DNA of 64,000 bases from an uncultured Chthonomonas sp. GTDB lineage: Bacteria; Armatimonadota; Chthonomonadetes; Chthonomonadales; Chthonomonadaceae. A program made the position numbers and the translations under genes. Of the stretch, positions 27,361-35,396 are shown piece after piece. The notes beneath the pieces are model-generated. The model did no database searches, was not told where the DNA came from, and saw only the letters and a list, made by a program, of their open reading frames with translations. Every line of letters starts with the position of its first letter. The stretch's first letter is position 1. The stretch is from positions 62,001 to 126,000 of the forward strand of contig CAIONQ010000163.1 in the NCBI GenBank assembly GCA_903859705.1, in the 5' to 3' direction.

Positions 27361-29076
27361 CTATTCCAACCTGCTAAAGCGATCGGCAAGGCTATCCTGA
27401 ACAGTGTCTTGCGCGAATTTGCGAGCAAACTCCAGGTAGCGGCGAGCCTCGCTGTGTCCGGGATGTAGGTTTAGTACCTTCTTAAATTGGAAAGCAGCTT
27501 CGCTGTACTTGCGTGCGTTATACGCTTCCATGCCAGCACTAAATTCAAACTGTATTTGCAGATGTGTTATCCGTTCGGATCGTTCAGTGCTCAACGAGAT
27601 GGACTGTGCGTGCTGCAAGGCCTCCAGAGCCTCACTCAGCCTACCCTCTGAAATAAGCGTTGCCGCCCGAGCATCCATGGCAGTTGCCTGGCCCATGCAC
27701 ATATCTGCCAGCGCCTGCCTTATCACCATATTCTCTGGCATAGCCACAGCCACAGCTTCTCTCAGGGATGCTTCCGCCGCCTCCAGGTCTCCCACATCAC
27801 GATGCGCATTCGCTTCCATACTTAGCAGATTTGCTCTTTCAGTACGAAGAGCTCGAAGATCCTCAATTGCGGGAATATACAGAGGGTCGGCTTCAATTAT
27901 CTGCGTGCACCAGCGGATAGCCGCGCGATGATCATTGGCAGCCCGCAAACTGTGTGCTTCTGTCATTGCCGCTGCAAACCACAAATCCCTGGTACGGTTT
28001 AGCTCTCGCCATAGCGCCACATCGGCAGGGTTCGCCGGGCCAACAGCCTGCAGCACCTGATAGGCTGCCTTTATGTCGCCAGCAGCCTCCAGTTGGGCTG
28101 CTCTGGCAAGAGCTTCGAAAGAGGCAGTGAACGAAGCTGGCCCGCCTGCCACGCCTTGCTCTACGCGGTATACAGCCACCGATCCGTCACGGGCACCAAC
28201 CGAAAGAACCGATCCGTCTGGAGTGATGGATACACCAGTAGCACGCCGATCGGTATCATGTGTCCATCCAATGGTTCCATCGCTCAACAAGAGAGCAACC
28301 GTTGAGGCACCTTCTGGAGCATTTGTTGGGAAGTAAAGGGCTGCAGTAAGGGCACCATCGGCCGAAACTGCCAGCGCTGCCACCTCGCCAGGAAGTGCGG
28401 CCTCCCAAATGCGAGATCCATCCATGCCAATAAGGCCCAGCCTGCCGCCATCTACCGCATACGCTGTATATGATGCGGTACGAGAGCAGGCAACAGTTGT
28501 GATGGGGGTGCCCAGTTCAAACTGCCATATCTCTTTGCGTGCGGAATCCAACAATGTAAGCAGGCCAGCATAGTCCGCGGCAAGCACGCAGGCACCATCT
28601 CCGGAAATTGCTGTTGCAGTTAACGGGGCATCAAACTCACGCAGCCATATCAAACGCCCACTCATATCGCCATAGGCAAGGGCGTAGCTTGCGCCAGCCA
28701 TATCAGAGAAGGCAGCGGTAAGGCGCTCGCCATCTGCACTCAACGCACAATCAATGTAGTTTATGTGCTTGTCGGCAAGAAACCGGGTTTTGGAGCGGTT
28801 ATGAAACAGGTAAAGATCGTCTGCGGTCATGCCCAGGCAGTCATCAGAGTCGGCGGTTTCGAGCTTTATCAAAGTCTCAACAGAAAAACCCCACCTTACT
28901 TCGGCTCCACCATCCGGGCGAAACACCGTAACATCATAGGCACGGGGTTCGAGAGGGCGTGGTACCGCCAGGGTAAGGATGCCTGTTTCATCCAGAGAGT
29001 AATCGGCAGGTGGATAAATGCCCCGGAATTTGCGCTCCCAGAGAAGGTTTACAGTGCGGATTGAGGCGGCGGGCAT
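27361..29076 (-). CDS. beta-propeller (WD40/PQQ-like) plus TPR protein
   Basis: This 571-residue protein has no signal peptide, so it is probably cytoplasmic. Residues about 20-310 form repeated beta-blade units (for example DGACVLAADYAGLLTLLDS, MDGSRIWEAALPGEVAALAV, DGSVLSVGARDGSVAVYRVE). Residues about 330-560 are helical TPR-like repeats: EALARAAQLEAAGDIKAAYQ, AEASLREAVAVAMPENM and SEAAFQFKKVLNLHPGHSEA. This combination is a protein-interaction scaffold; no enzyme signature is seen. It starts nine bases after the NHL-repeat gene and ends two bases before hemW. Confidence 0.8.
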   Translation of the reverse strand: MPAASIRTVNLLWERKFRGIYPPADYSLDETGILTLAVPRPLEPRAYDVTVFRPDGGAEVRWGFSVETLIKLETADSDDCLGMTADDLYLFHNRSKTRFLADKHINYIDCALSADGERLTAAFSDMAGASYALAYGDMSGRLIWLREFDAPLTATAISGDGACVLAADYAGLLTLLDSARKEIWQFELGTPITTVACSRTASYTAYAVDGGRLGLIGMDGSRIWEAALPGEVAALAVSADGALTAALYFPTNAPEGASTVALLLSDGTIGWTHDTDRRATGVSITPDGSVLSVGARDGSVAVYRVEQGVAGGPASFTASFEALARAAQLEAAGDIKAAYQVLQAVGPANPADVALWRELNRTRDLWFAAAMTEAHSLRAANDHRAAIRWCTQIIEADPLYIPAIEDLRALRTERANLLSMEANAHRDVGDLEAAEASLREAVAVAMPENMVIRQALADMCMGQATAMDARAATLISEGRLSEALEALQHAQSISLSTERSERITHLQIQFEFSAGMEAYNARKYSEAAFQFKKVLNLHPGHSEARRYLEFARKFAQDTVQDSLADRFSRLE

Positions 29077-29085
29077 GCGGTGGTG

Positions 29086-30030
29086 TTACTCCCAGGCCAG
29101 GCGGACGACACGGTGATTTTGGGTGTCTGCAACATACACTTCGCCATTCGGTCCCAGAGCAACGCCTGCCGGGGCCTTTAAAGCACCCATGCGGGTGCTG
29201 AGGGTTTCGAAGGTAAACAGTGAAGACCCATCGGGTGTAAATACATGCAGCCGATCTTTCCCGGCTTCGGCCAGATACACCCTTCCAAAAGAGTCTATGG
29301 CAGATTGCTGCGGCCCATGAAGTCTGCGATTAGCTCCCAGCGAGCCGCTTCGCCTCCCGTAGTTTGCATAGTACACAACGTCTTCGGCGGAGCCTTCGGT
29401 TACGTACAGGTTGTGCGCGGGGTCGCAGGCAAGCGATATGGGGCGTGTAATGCCGTGCCGATAATCGAGAGGTGTGAGGTATTGCTTATGACGGCCATCC
29501 CAGCACAACACCCGGCCATTGCCTGTATCCGCAATCCACAGCCTGCCAGCCACGTCTACCGTAAGGCCAGAGGGGCTGGCAAACCCATTCATCACCCCAC
29601 GGTGTTGCCCGTTAACCTGAAAGCATTGTACGCGGTTGTTGCCCTGCTCGGATACGTAAAAGAAATCGCCACTGGGGTCAACCGCTACGGCCGTTGGCCC
29701 CCACAGCTCGCCGGGTGCGTTGCCTGGGCGGCCATAAACCTTTAGCTCTCCGTTCATGCCTATACGCTGCACACGGTGATTGCTGGAATCGGCAACGTAA
29801 ACGGCACCGTGGCGATCAACAGCAAGTCCAAGCGGATTCATAAACTGCCCGTGGGCAGTGCCAGGATCTCCAATAATTTCGACGGCCCGCAGGCGCACCG
29901 GCTTCCATGCGGAACCCACCGATGCCTCTAATGGGTCTGCTGCCGAATCCAGTTGGCTGGTTTCCGCCTCTGCAACGGCAGCTGCCGGACGCCCATCACT
30001 CAGCTCCAAAAAATCGAACCGGTCGCTCAT
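29086..30030 (-). CDS. NHL-repeat protein
   Basis: This 314-residue protein is a six-bladed NHL propeller. At least four repeats are clear: NPLGLAVDRHGAVYVADSSN, PTAVAVDPSGDFFYVSEQGN, SPSGLTVDVAGRLWIADTGN and APAGVALGPNGEVYVADTQN, each followed by an HRVQR/NRVQC-type strand. No signal peptide is present. The domain normally binds protein or RNA or is a lyase-like propeller; no catalytic motif could be identified. It heads the tandem NHL - propeller/TPR - hemW gene order, with a nine-base gap to the next gene. Confidence 0.88.
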   Translation of the reverse strand: MSDRFDFLELSDGRPAAAVAEAETSQLDSAADPLEASVGSAWKPVRLRAVEIIGDPGTAHGQFMNPLGLAVDRHGAVYVADSSNHRVQRIGMNGELKVYGRPGNAPGELWGPTAVAVDPSGDFFYVSEQGNNRVQCFQVNGQHRGVMNGFASPSGLTVDVAGRLWIADTGNGRVLCWDGRHKQYLTPLDYRHGITRPISLACDPAHNLYVTEGSAEDVVYYANYGRRSGSLGANRRLHGPQQSAIDSFGRVYLAEAGKDRLHVFTPDGSSLFTFETLSTRMGALKAPAGVALGPNGEVYVADTQNHRVVRLAWE

Positions 30031-30136
30031 AGTCTCTGTATTGCCTGAACCATGAAATTAATCAAACGATTATGCTGGTGCTGCACTTTGTTGCTGCGCA
30101 GCACAGAAGTTGATAGCGTACGGTTGTTGATTACAA

Positions 30137-31699
30137 CTACTCTTGAGCTGTGGGCTCTGATCCAGATTTTGCGAGCATTAGCGACTCAGCTATCTCATTC
30201 ATCTCCTCAGCCCGGGCGCTGGATGCCATTCTGGCCCGCGTAGTGGCCCATTCCCGCAGTTCCTCAATCTTCTCACGCATTGTCATTGAGAGAGGAACCG
30301 TGTTCTGCGCAGCCTCAACAATAGATTCGGTTGTTAGCTCGCGGGTTTCATCAAATGCATCGTACAGTGCATCTTCAACTGCAGCTGCGATTTCAGCACC
30401 AGAAAAACCGGGTGTGGCTGCCGCAAGCTTTATCACATCGAAATCTTCAGGATTTCGTTTGCGCTTCGTAAGGTGTATTTTGAAGATAGCTGCCCGCTCT
30501 TCTGGAGATGGCAGATCGATAAAGAAGATCTCGTCGAAGCGGCCCTTACGCAGCAGTTCTGGCGGAAGCGACGTAACATCGTTGGAGGTGGCCACTACAA
30601 AGGCTGCCGCCTTCTTATCCTGCATCCATGTAAGGAAAGTACCGAACACGCGGCTGGTTGTGCCACCATCAGACATTCCAGAGCTCTGAGTTCCTGAGAA
30701 GCCCTTTTCCAGCTCATCCAGCCACAGAATACAGGGCGCAACAGATTCGGCAACACGTATTGCCTTGCGCATGTTCTCTTCAGAAGAGCCCACAATTCCA
30801 GCAAATATGCGCCCAACATCCAGCCGAAGCAATGGCAGCCGCCACAGGGAGCCAATGGCTTTTGCTGAAAGGCTTTTACCACAGCCCTGCACACCCAGCA
30901 GCAGCACGCCGCGCGGAGCCGGGAGCCCAAAGTCTCGAGCCTTTTCGGTAAACGCTACAGTCCGCTTCTCCATCCAGTCTTTCAACAGATCCAAACCACC
31001 AACATCGGTTATCTGCTCATTAAACGGATAGTATTCTAGAATGCCGGACTTGCGGATAATCTGCTCTTTTTCGCTCAGAATTACATCCACATCAAAGCTA
31101 TGCTTCTCTACCAGCGATTTTGCAAAAACGTTTTCTGCCTCGTTGGCAGTTAGCCCCTGGGCCGCTTTCAACACCTGATCCCGCTCTATTTCAGAGAGGG
31201 TGGTATCCACCTGCGGATTATCTTTAACGGATTGGATGATGCCTTCCAGTAGCTGATCCAGATCGCCATGATCAGGCAATCCATAATCTACAACAGTAAC
31301 ATCTTTTTCCAACTCGCTGGGTAGTTTCAGCAGCGGAGCCAATATAATCAGGGTTTTGTAGCTTGTTTTTAGTGCAGTCGTCAGGTCGCGCAGGCGGCGC
31401 GTTACCGTAACGTCGTTTATGAAGGCGTGATAATCCTTCAGCACAAATAGAGCCTGATCACGGGAATCCATAACAAAATCCAGGGCGGCAATTGGGTCTC
31501 GTGTGGCGTTATCCCTGTGGTTAGGATTCAGCACCATTCCCTGCGTAATGGTCCAGAAGAAGATCTTCTTTCCACGATCACGGGCAATGTTGCGAAGCGC
31601 ATCTTCAACGCGCTTTTCTTCCCACGAAACGATGTAGATAATGGGGTATCGCGCTCGAATAAGGGTTTCGAGCTCGGTATCAACGCTGGAAGCTGCCAA
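30137..31699 (-). CDS. Ycf46-like AAA+ ATPase
   Basis: This 520-residue protein has an N-terminal alpha/beta domain (about 1-190: YPIIYIVSWEEKRVEDALRN, ALFVLKDYHAFIND) and a AAA+ module (about 230-490). Walker A is GVQGCGKSLSAKAIG and Walker B is CILWLDELEKGF. Sensor and arginine-finger blocks are VVATSNDVTSLPPELLRKGR and FDEIFFIDLPSP. This arrangement matches the cyanobacterial/plastid Ycf46 family, whose role is only partly known, with links to photosynthesis regulation in cyanobacteria. TTG at 31699 is preferred because GGAG lies eight bases before it; an in-frame ATG ten codons upstream would fall before this site. Confidence 0.87.
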   Translation of the reverse strand: MAASSVDTELETLIRARYPIIYIVSWEEKRVEDALRNIARDRGKKIFFWTITQGMVLNPNHRDNATRDPIAALDFVMDSRDQALFVLKDYHAFINDVTVTRRLRDLTTALKTSYKTLIILAPLLKLPSELEKDVTVVDYGLPDHGDLDQLLEGIIQSVKDNPQVDTTLSEIERDQVLKAAQGLTANEAENVFAKSLVEKHSFDVDVILSEKEQIIRKSGILEYYPFNEQITDVGGLDLLKDWMEKRTVAFTEKARDFGLPAPRGVLLLGVQGCGKSLSAKAIGSLWRLPLLRLDVGRIFAGIVGSSEENMRKAIRVAESVAPCILWLDELEKGFSGTQSSGMSDGGTTSRVFGTFLTWMQDKKAAAFVVATSNDVTSLPPELLRKGRFDEIFFIDLPSPEERAAIFKIHLTKRKRNPEDFDVIKLAAATPGFSGAEIAAAVEDALYDAFDETRELTTESIVEAAQNTVPLSMTMREKIEELREWATTRARMASSARAEEMNEIAESLMLAKSGSEPTAQE

Positions 31700-32237
31700 C
31701 AGGTAGTCTCCTCGGTAAGGCCGGCACACTCAGTAGAAATCTGTACTCAGAATGTAAGTGGAAGGCTTGAATAAAGAGCAACAGGGCAACCCTGCACACT
31801 TTGCGTTTTGCATCACCACGTTTCTCCGTGGTGTGCAATGTGGATACATAGACTCCGAATACAGCTTTCGGAACCTGCACCATTATATATTATGGGCCCA
31901 TCTTGCGTCAATTGGCGCCTGTACGGGTATCAGGGCCACTGCTTCCATGTTCCATGGTCAAGGAACCTCCGCATAGCAATCATAATCGATAATTGTCACA
32001 ATGAACTAACCAGGCAGACAAGTGCATAGCTTGCGACCTATTGCTCGGTCTAGATGATGGCGGAGAACAATACCGGAAAGGCGCGATTGCCTGAGTGCGT
32101 TGGCTATATCAATTACCAGTTGAACAAATATACTGGATGTGATAGACTGCACCGAAATAAAGTCCCGAATGCTCAAAGGTTGAGTTACTCGAAGGGCAGA
32201 ATATTGGCCCGTACACAGTTAATCGGAGGATCTGCTC
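31700..32237. other. intergenic region with one strong hairpin
   Basis: No gene is seen in these 540 bases between the divergent AAA and PEP-CTERM genes. A stem of 12 pairs with one bulge spans 31808-31820 and 31827-31838 (TTGCATCACCACG / CGTGGTGTGCAA). It could lie in the AAA leader or mark an old terminator. The right part is AT-rich and holds the promoter of the PEP-CTERM gene. Confidence 0.5.
32120..32148 (+). promoter_or_regulatory. putative sigma-70-type promoter of the DUF642-like gene
   Basis: TTGAAC (32120-32125) and TAGACT (32143-32148) are 17 bp apart. The sequence before the -10 is GGATGTGA, resembling the second PEP-CTERM promoter near 39970. The expected leader is about 80 bases. 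Confidence 0.5.
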
Positions 32238-32903
32238 ATGCGACGTATTTGGATTGCTGCAGTAACAGCCATCGTTTGTCTCTCGTTTCTGGGATCGACT
32301 CGCAACGCTAACGCACAACTGGTAAACGGAGATTTTGAGGCCGGGGCGTACGTCTTTGACGGCAACGGTGCAGATTCACTGGTGGCTCTATCAACCGCAA
32401 TTACTGGCTGGACAACCGTGAATGCTGAGTTAGCTGTGATTACGCAGCCGAATACATTTTCTATTCTGGCAGAATCCGGTACTAAACACCTCGATTTAAC
32501 CGGCTATCACGATTCTGGACCATACGCTGGCATTACACAAACAGTTAATACGGTGGCAGGGCGGAACTACTCACTTAGTTTTTATATAGGTTCACAAACC
32601 GGGAATGTAAGTATAGATGTCACCACGGGCCTCACAACCGCTACCTACACGAATAGTTCTGGCGGAGCTGGCCCGGTATGGCAGCAGTTTACGCACAATT
32701 TTACGGCAACAGGTGCAACGTTCATTCAATTTCTGGGAACTGCTACCTCCAGCGGAAACTACATTGGATTAGATAATATTACGCTGGCAGGAGATTTTAC
32801 GCCTGCCAGATCTACCCCTGAACCAGGTAGCCTTGCGCTGCTAGTTGGCATTGCGGTGGCGGCACAGGGAGTTCGCAGAAAGAACAGGCATTGCGCACGC
32901 TGA
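32238..32903 (+). CDS. PEP-CTERM surface protein, DUF642-like
   Basis: This 221-residue exported protein has a signal peptide to about residue 26 (SFLGSTRNANAQ) and a galactose-binding-like fold. It opens LVNGDFEAGAY with AITGWTTVNAELAVITQ, the DUF642 pattern. The C-terminus is a PEP-CTERM sorting tail: STPEPGSLALLVGIAVAAQ then RRKNRH. By family knowledge such tails are cut by an exosortase, usually with exopolysaccharide export; no exosortase gene is in this window. GGAGGA lies seven bases before the ATG. It stands alone between a recognisable promoter and a strong terminator. Confidence 0.88.
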   Translation: MRRIWIAAVTAIVCLSFLGSTRNANAQLVNGDFEAGAYVFDGNGADSLVALSTAITGWTTVNAELAVITQPNTFSILAESGTKHLDLTGYHDSGPYAGITQTVNTVAGRNYSLSFYIGSQTGNVSIDVTTGLTTATYTNSSGGAGPVWQQFTHNFTATGATFIQFLGTATSSGNYIGLDNITLAGDFTPARSTPEPGSLALLVGIAVAAQGVRRKNRHCAR

Positions 32904-32937
32904 GCGCAAGCCAACATTCAATGAGTTGAAGCACTTT

Positions 32938-32980
32938 GGGCCGATATCAGGATCAGGATATCGGCCCACTTTCATTTTTA
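32938..32980 (+). terminator. rho-independent terminator after the DUF642-like gene
   Basis: A perfect 11-bp stem pairs 32938-32948 with 32957-32967 (GGGCCGATATC / GATATCGGCCC) and is followed by ACTTTCATTTTTA. It starts 34 bases past the stop codon. Confidence 0.85.
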
Positions 32981-33259
32981 CTTCAAAGCTAGATTCGGTA
33001 AACTGCCTCCCACAACTGAATTCTCGCCGCTTTGACGTTACCTGCCGAATTGTTGTTTGCCCTGTTGCTTGTGTTGGGCCTGTTCTATAAGCGATCACAT
33101 TATCAGAAAATTTGGAATATCGATTTGACTGCAAATGCTTGAAGATGTAGCGCTCGTCATCAGACTCTCGAGATGGCGAAAACAGGGAATGACGCAAATA
33201 GGATGAGTGAACTAAACAGATGCAAGCCATTTGGCACAGGCATGAAGTACATACATACA
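32981..33259. other. intergenic region, no gene seen
   Basis: This stretch between the terminator and the promoter of the CoA-binding operon is AT-rich. A minus-strand open frame crosses it but also runs through the terminator hairpin and the 3' end of the PEP-CTERM gene, so it is not accepted. Confidence 0.5.
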
Positions 33260-33288
33260 TTGACATGCCATTCGGCATGGGCTAAACT
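33260..33288 (+). promoter_or_regulatory. promoter with inverted-repeat operator in the spacer
   Basis: A perfect TTGACA (33260-33265) is 17 bp from TAAACT (33283-33288). Within the promoter lies the inverted repeat CATGCC-ATTC-GGCATG (33264-33279). A dimeric repressor bound there would block RNA polymerase. It is about 65 bases upstream of the four-gene operon starting at 33357. Confidence 0.6.
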
Positions 33289-33356
33289 ACATTTGCAATT
33301 CGTGCCCTTCAACATGCTGGTGCGCGAAAAATCACAGTAAGAAAAGAGCAGCGCCG

Positions 33357-33761
33357 TTGTCTACCCGATCGCTGATTGAAGAGGTTATTGCGTGTAAGAA
33401 GTTCGCCGTTTCCGGCGTTTCACGCGATGAAGAGAAGTACGGAAACAAAGTGTACCGCGCGCTCAAGGCTGCCGGTTACACCGTTTACGCAATCAACCCC
33501 AATGCCGAAGATATCGATGGTGATCCATGTTATCCCGGGCTGTTTTCTCTGCCCGGCTCCGTGGATTGCCTGGTAACGGTTACTCCACCGGAGATTACCG
33601 AGAATACCATTCGTGATGCCGCACATCTGAAGATTCCGTACCTGTGGATGCAGCCAGGATCAGAATCCACTGCGGCATACAATCTGGGCCAGGCGGGCTC
33701 TATGAGGATTGTCTCTGGCGGACCATGCATCCTCGTTGCGCTGGCCGTGAGCAAAAACTAA
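33357..33761 (+). CDS. CoA-binding domain protein (YccU-like)
   Basis: This 134-residue cytoplasmic protein is a single Rossmann-like CoA-binding domain. Diagnostic segments are KKFAVSGVSRDEEKYGNKVY, YAINPNAEDIDGDPCYP, VDCLVTVTPPEIT and LWMQPGSESTAAYNL. The family is widespread and small, and its role is uncertain; it probably binds CoA or NAD. The start is TTG at 33357. It is the first of four closely packed genes (next TTG one base after its stop) behind a strong promoter with an inverted repeat. Confidence 0.88.
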   Translation: MSTRSLIEEVIACKKFAVSGVSRDEEKYGNKVYRALKAAGYTVYAINPNAEDIDGDPCYPGLFSLPGSVDCLVTVTPPEITENTIRDAAHLKIPYLWMQPGSESTAAYNLGQAGSMRIVSGGPCILVALAVSKN

Positions 33762-33762
33762 C

Positions 33763-34260
33763 TTGGCGCGCAAACCTGCATCTGGAAATGCTTCTGCTCA
33801 AAATGCTGCCGTAGTCATGGCCCTACTGCGAGTTTTTCTGGGCGTGAAGTTTTTGCAGCATGGCATTGCGAAGTGGAGCTGGTTTGGCACCGGAGATCTC
33901 AAACATCAGCTCACAGTCTGGATGCAGGGAGATTCTCCCGCAGCCTATACAACTTACATACCCTTCCTGAGCAAATTCATTGTGCCACACGCCGCTATAT
34001 ACAGCTACATGGTGGTACTGGGCGAACTAGCTGTGGGTGCCCTGCTGGTGCTGGGGCTCACATCACGCCTTGCCGCTCTTATTGCGCTGTTTATGAGTGC
34101 TAACTACTTACTTGCCACCTGGAACCTCGGGTTTGAGTGGCAAGCAGTTAACGAAGCATTTATTGCCATAGAGGCTGCTATTCTGATAACCGGAGCTGGC
34201 CGAACGGGCGGGGTTGATACTGCGCTCGCACGGCGACGGCCAGGTTGGCCAATCTGGTAA
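33763..34260 (+). CDS. DoxX-family membrane protein
   Basis: This 165-residue protein has four predicted membrane helices. MALLRVFLGVKFLQHGIAKW is the DoxX opening, followed by YMVVLGELAVGALLVLGL, LAALIALFMSANYLLATW and AFIAIEAAILITGAG. The family is linked to thiosulfate:quinone oxidoreductase-type and oxidative-stress membrane complexes, but individual roles are mostly unknown. The start is TTG, one base after the stop of the CoA-binding gene, so translation is probably coupled. The C-terminus is basic (ARRRPGWPIW). Confidence 0.85.
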   Translation: MARKPASGNASAQNAAVVMALLRVFLGVKFLQHGIAKWSWFGTGDLKHQLTVWMQGDSPAAYTTYIPFLSKFIVPHAAIYSYMVVLGELAVGALLVLGLTSRLAALIALFMSANYLLATWNLGFEWQAVNEAFIAIEAAILITGAGRTGGVDTALARRRPGWPIW

Positions 34261-34308
34261 AGCCTTATGCATTTAGCCGCTACACGGCGGCAGAACCAGG
34301 CTGATATT

Positions 34309-34671
34309 ATGAAACTGTTTTTTGACCACGCTGCTTCCGTGGTGCCAGATATCGACGAAGCGGTCGACTGGTATGTAGCCGCTCTGCCCGGCACAAAAAT
34401 TCTTTATAAGGATGCTTCATGGGCTTTTCTGGATGCGCATGGAGCAAGGCTGGCATTTGTAGTTAAAAGTCAGCACCCGTCGCACCTGGCATGGCGTGTA
34501 TCACAGGCCGATCTGGAATTGCTGGCCGCACAGCATGGCAAATCTATAGACACTCATCGAGATGGCACCCGCGGGTTTTACCTGAAAGCACCCGGCGGAA
34601 ATGTTGTTGAGATTATTTGTATGACAGGCACACAATGGGAGGTGCCCGGAGAGGATGTCACCGAAGAATGA
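34309..34671 (+). CDS. VOC-family (glyoxalase/bleomycin-resistance-like) protein
   Basis: This 120-residue protein has the paired beta-alpha-beta-beta-beta pattern of the vicinal-oxygen-chelate fold. FFDHAASVVPDIDEAVDWY begins the first module, with ASWAFLDAHGARLAFV. HLAWRVSQADLELL begins the second and ends in GFYLKAPGGNVVEII, whose final Glu is the usual metal ligand; His6 could be another. The substrate is unknown. ATG at 34309 is preferred to one 14 codons upstream because the fold begins with it. Its stop overlaps the next gene's ATG (ATGA), indicating coupling. Confidence 0.78.
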   Translation: MKLFFDHAASVVPDIDEAVDWYVAALPGTKILYKDASWAFLDAHGARLAFVVKSQHPSHLAWRVSQADLELLAAQHGKSIDTHRDGTRGFYLKAPGGNVVEIICMTGTQWEVPGEDVTEE

Positions 34672-34928
34672 CAGAACGAAAAACGACACAAAAAAGGACC
34701 ACCGATAAAAAGCCCGAGCAGAGATTAACGGTACCAACTAAAAAAGCGCCACCGAGCCCCGGCCAGGCGGAAGTGAACGTAATTGCGCTCCGAATGAAAA
34801 TTGAAGAAGATATGAAGCATGCCGCGAAAGCTAAAGCATTTAAGGCAGCCGAAGATCGCAGATGGGACATTATTAAAGAAGAGAGAGCGCGAAAAAGGCG
34901 CCTGCGAGAAGAGCGCCGTAAACGCTGA
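34668..34928 (+). CDS. small highly basic protein, unknown
   Basis: This 86-residue protein is not recognised. It opens with a Lys/Thr-rich disordered stretch (MTERKTTQKRTTDKKPEQR), has a Pro-rich KKAPPSPGQ segment, and ends in a long charged helix (EEDMKHAAKAKAFKAAEDRR, then a run of Arg and Lys). The composition suggests nucleic-acid or ribosome binding, or a coiled coil, but nothing decides this. Its ATG overlaps the stop of the VOC gene by ATGA, so it is translated from the same message and is likely real. It is the last gene of the operon. Confidence 0.6.
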   Translation: MTERKTTQKRTTDKKPEQRLTVPTKKAPPSPGQAEVNVIALRMKIEEDMKHAAKAKAFKAAEDRRWDIIKEERARKRRLREERRKR

Positions 34929-35030
34929 TTGGCCTCAATTTTGCCGTAAAGGTTACTGGGGTTTCAATCAAAATACGTAATTTTGCTGATGCGGCCCGCA
35001 GTTGTTGGTGATACACTTATACTACTCGAC

Positions 35031-35340
35031 GATGGCGTAGGTGTGCCCTGCTCCTCATGCGCATAGCGTGGTGGCTTAGTTAGCCCTTATACGCTGTCGG
35101 CACGGAGGCGGAGGGTACGGGAGCGGTGTGAGTACGGATCACCAGAATGCCGGACCATGCGTTACTTATTCATGCCCGACCTTCGATGAACGACCACGAC
35201 AGATGAGGCTGTTCTGAGGACTTTGTTCCTCGGCTGTGTCCCTGTCGAACACTGTACCGTTCAGCGTGTTGCAGCGCAGGGTTCACCGTAAGGTGGCGCT
35301 TGCCTCTGAACAATCAGTGCGCGTTGGGCCGCACTTCCCG
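35031..35340 (+). ncRNA. candidate structured RNA or long structured leader
   Basis: The 470 bases between two genes hold nested complementary segments not explained by coding. Domain 1 pairs GTGCC 35043-35047 with GGCAC 35099-35103, AGCGT 35065-35069 with ACGCT 35091-35095, and GGCT 35073-35076 with AGCC 35082-35085. Domain 2 pairs GACAG 35198-35202 with CTGTC 35242-35246, and CTGAGG 35214-35219 with CCTCGG 35228-35233. Domain 3 pairs AGCGC 35273-35277 with GCGCT 35296-35300, enclosing CACC-GTAA-GGTG (a GNRA tetraloop, 35284-35295). TATACT just before 35031 could be its -10. It matches no RNA family I can name. It may be free-standing or the 5' leader of the gene at 35397. Confidence 0.5.
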
Positions 35341-35396
35341 CTCCCTTAGTTTTCCCGGGAAACACAGACACCCGGCAGCTGAGAAAGGGCAAAACT

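Noticed and set aside
32841-33278. 145-codon minus frame
   Set aside because: It runs through the PEP-CTERM gene end, its terminator and the promoter at 33260; no family similarity.
35180-35215. Segment resembling the 3' conserved part of RNase P RNA
   Set aside because: The partner segment GAGGAAAGTCC is missing upstream on this strand and the ACAGAA core is not exact, so rnpB was not called. tmRNA, 6S and SRP RNA were also considered and lack their hallmarks.
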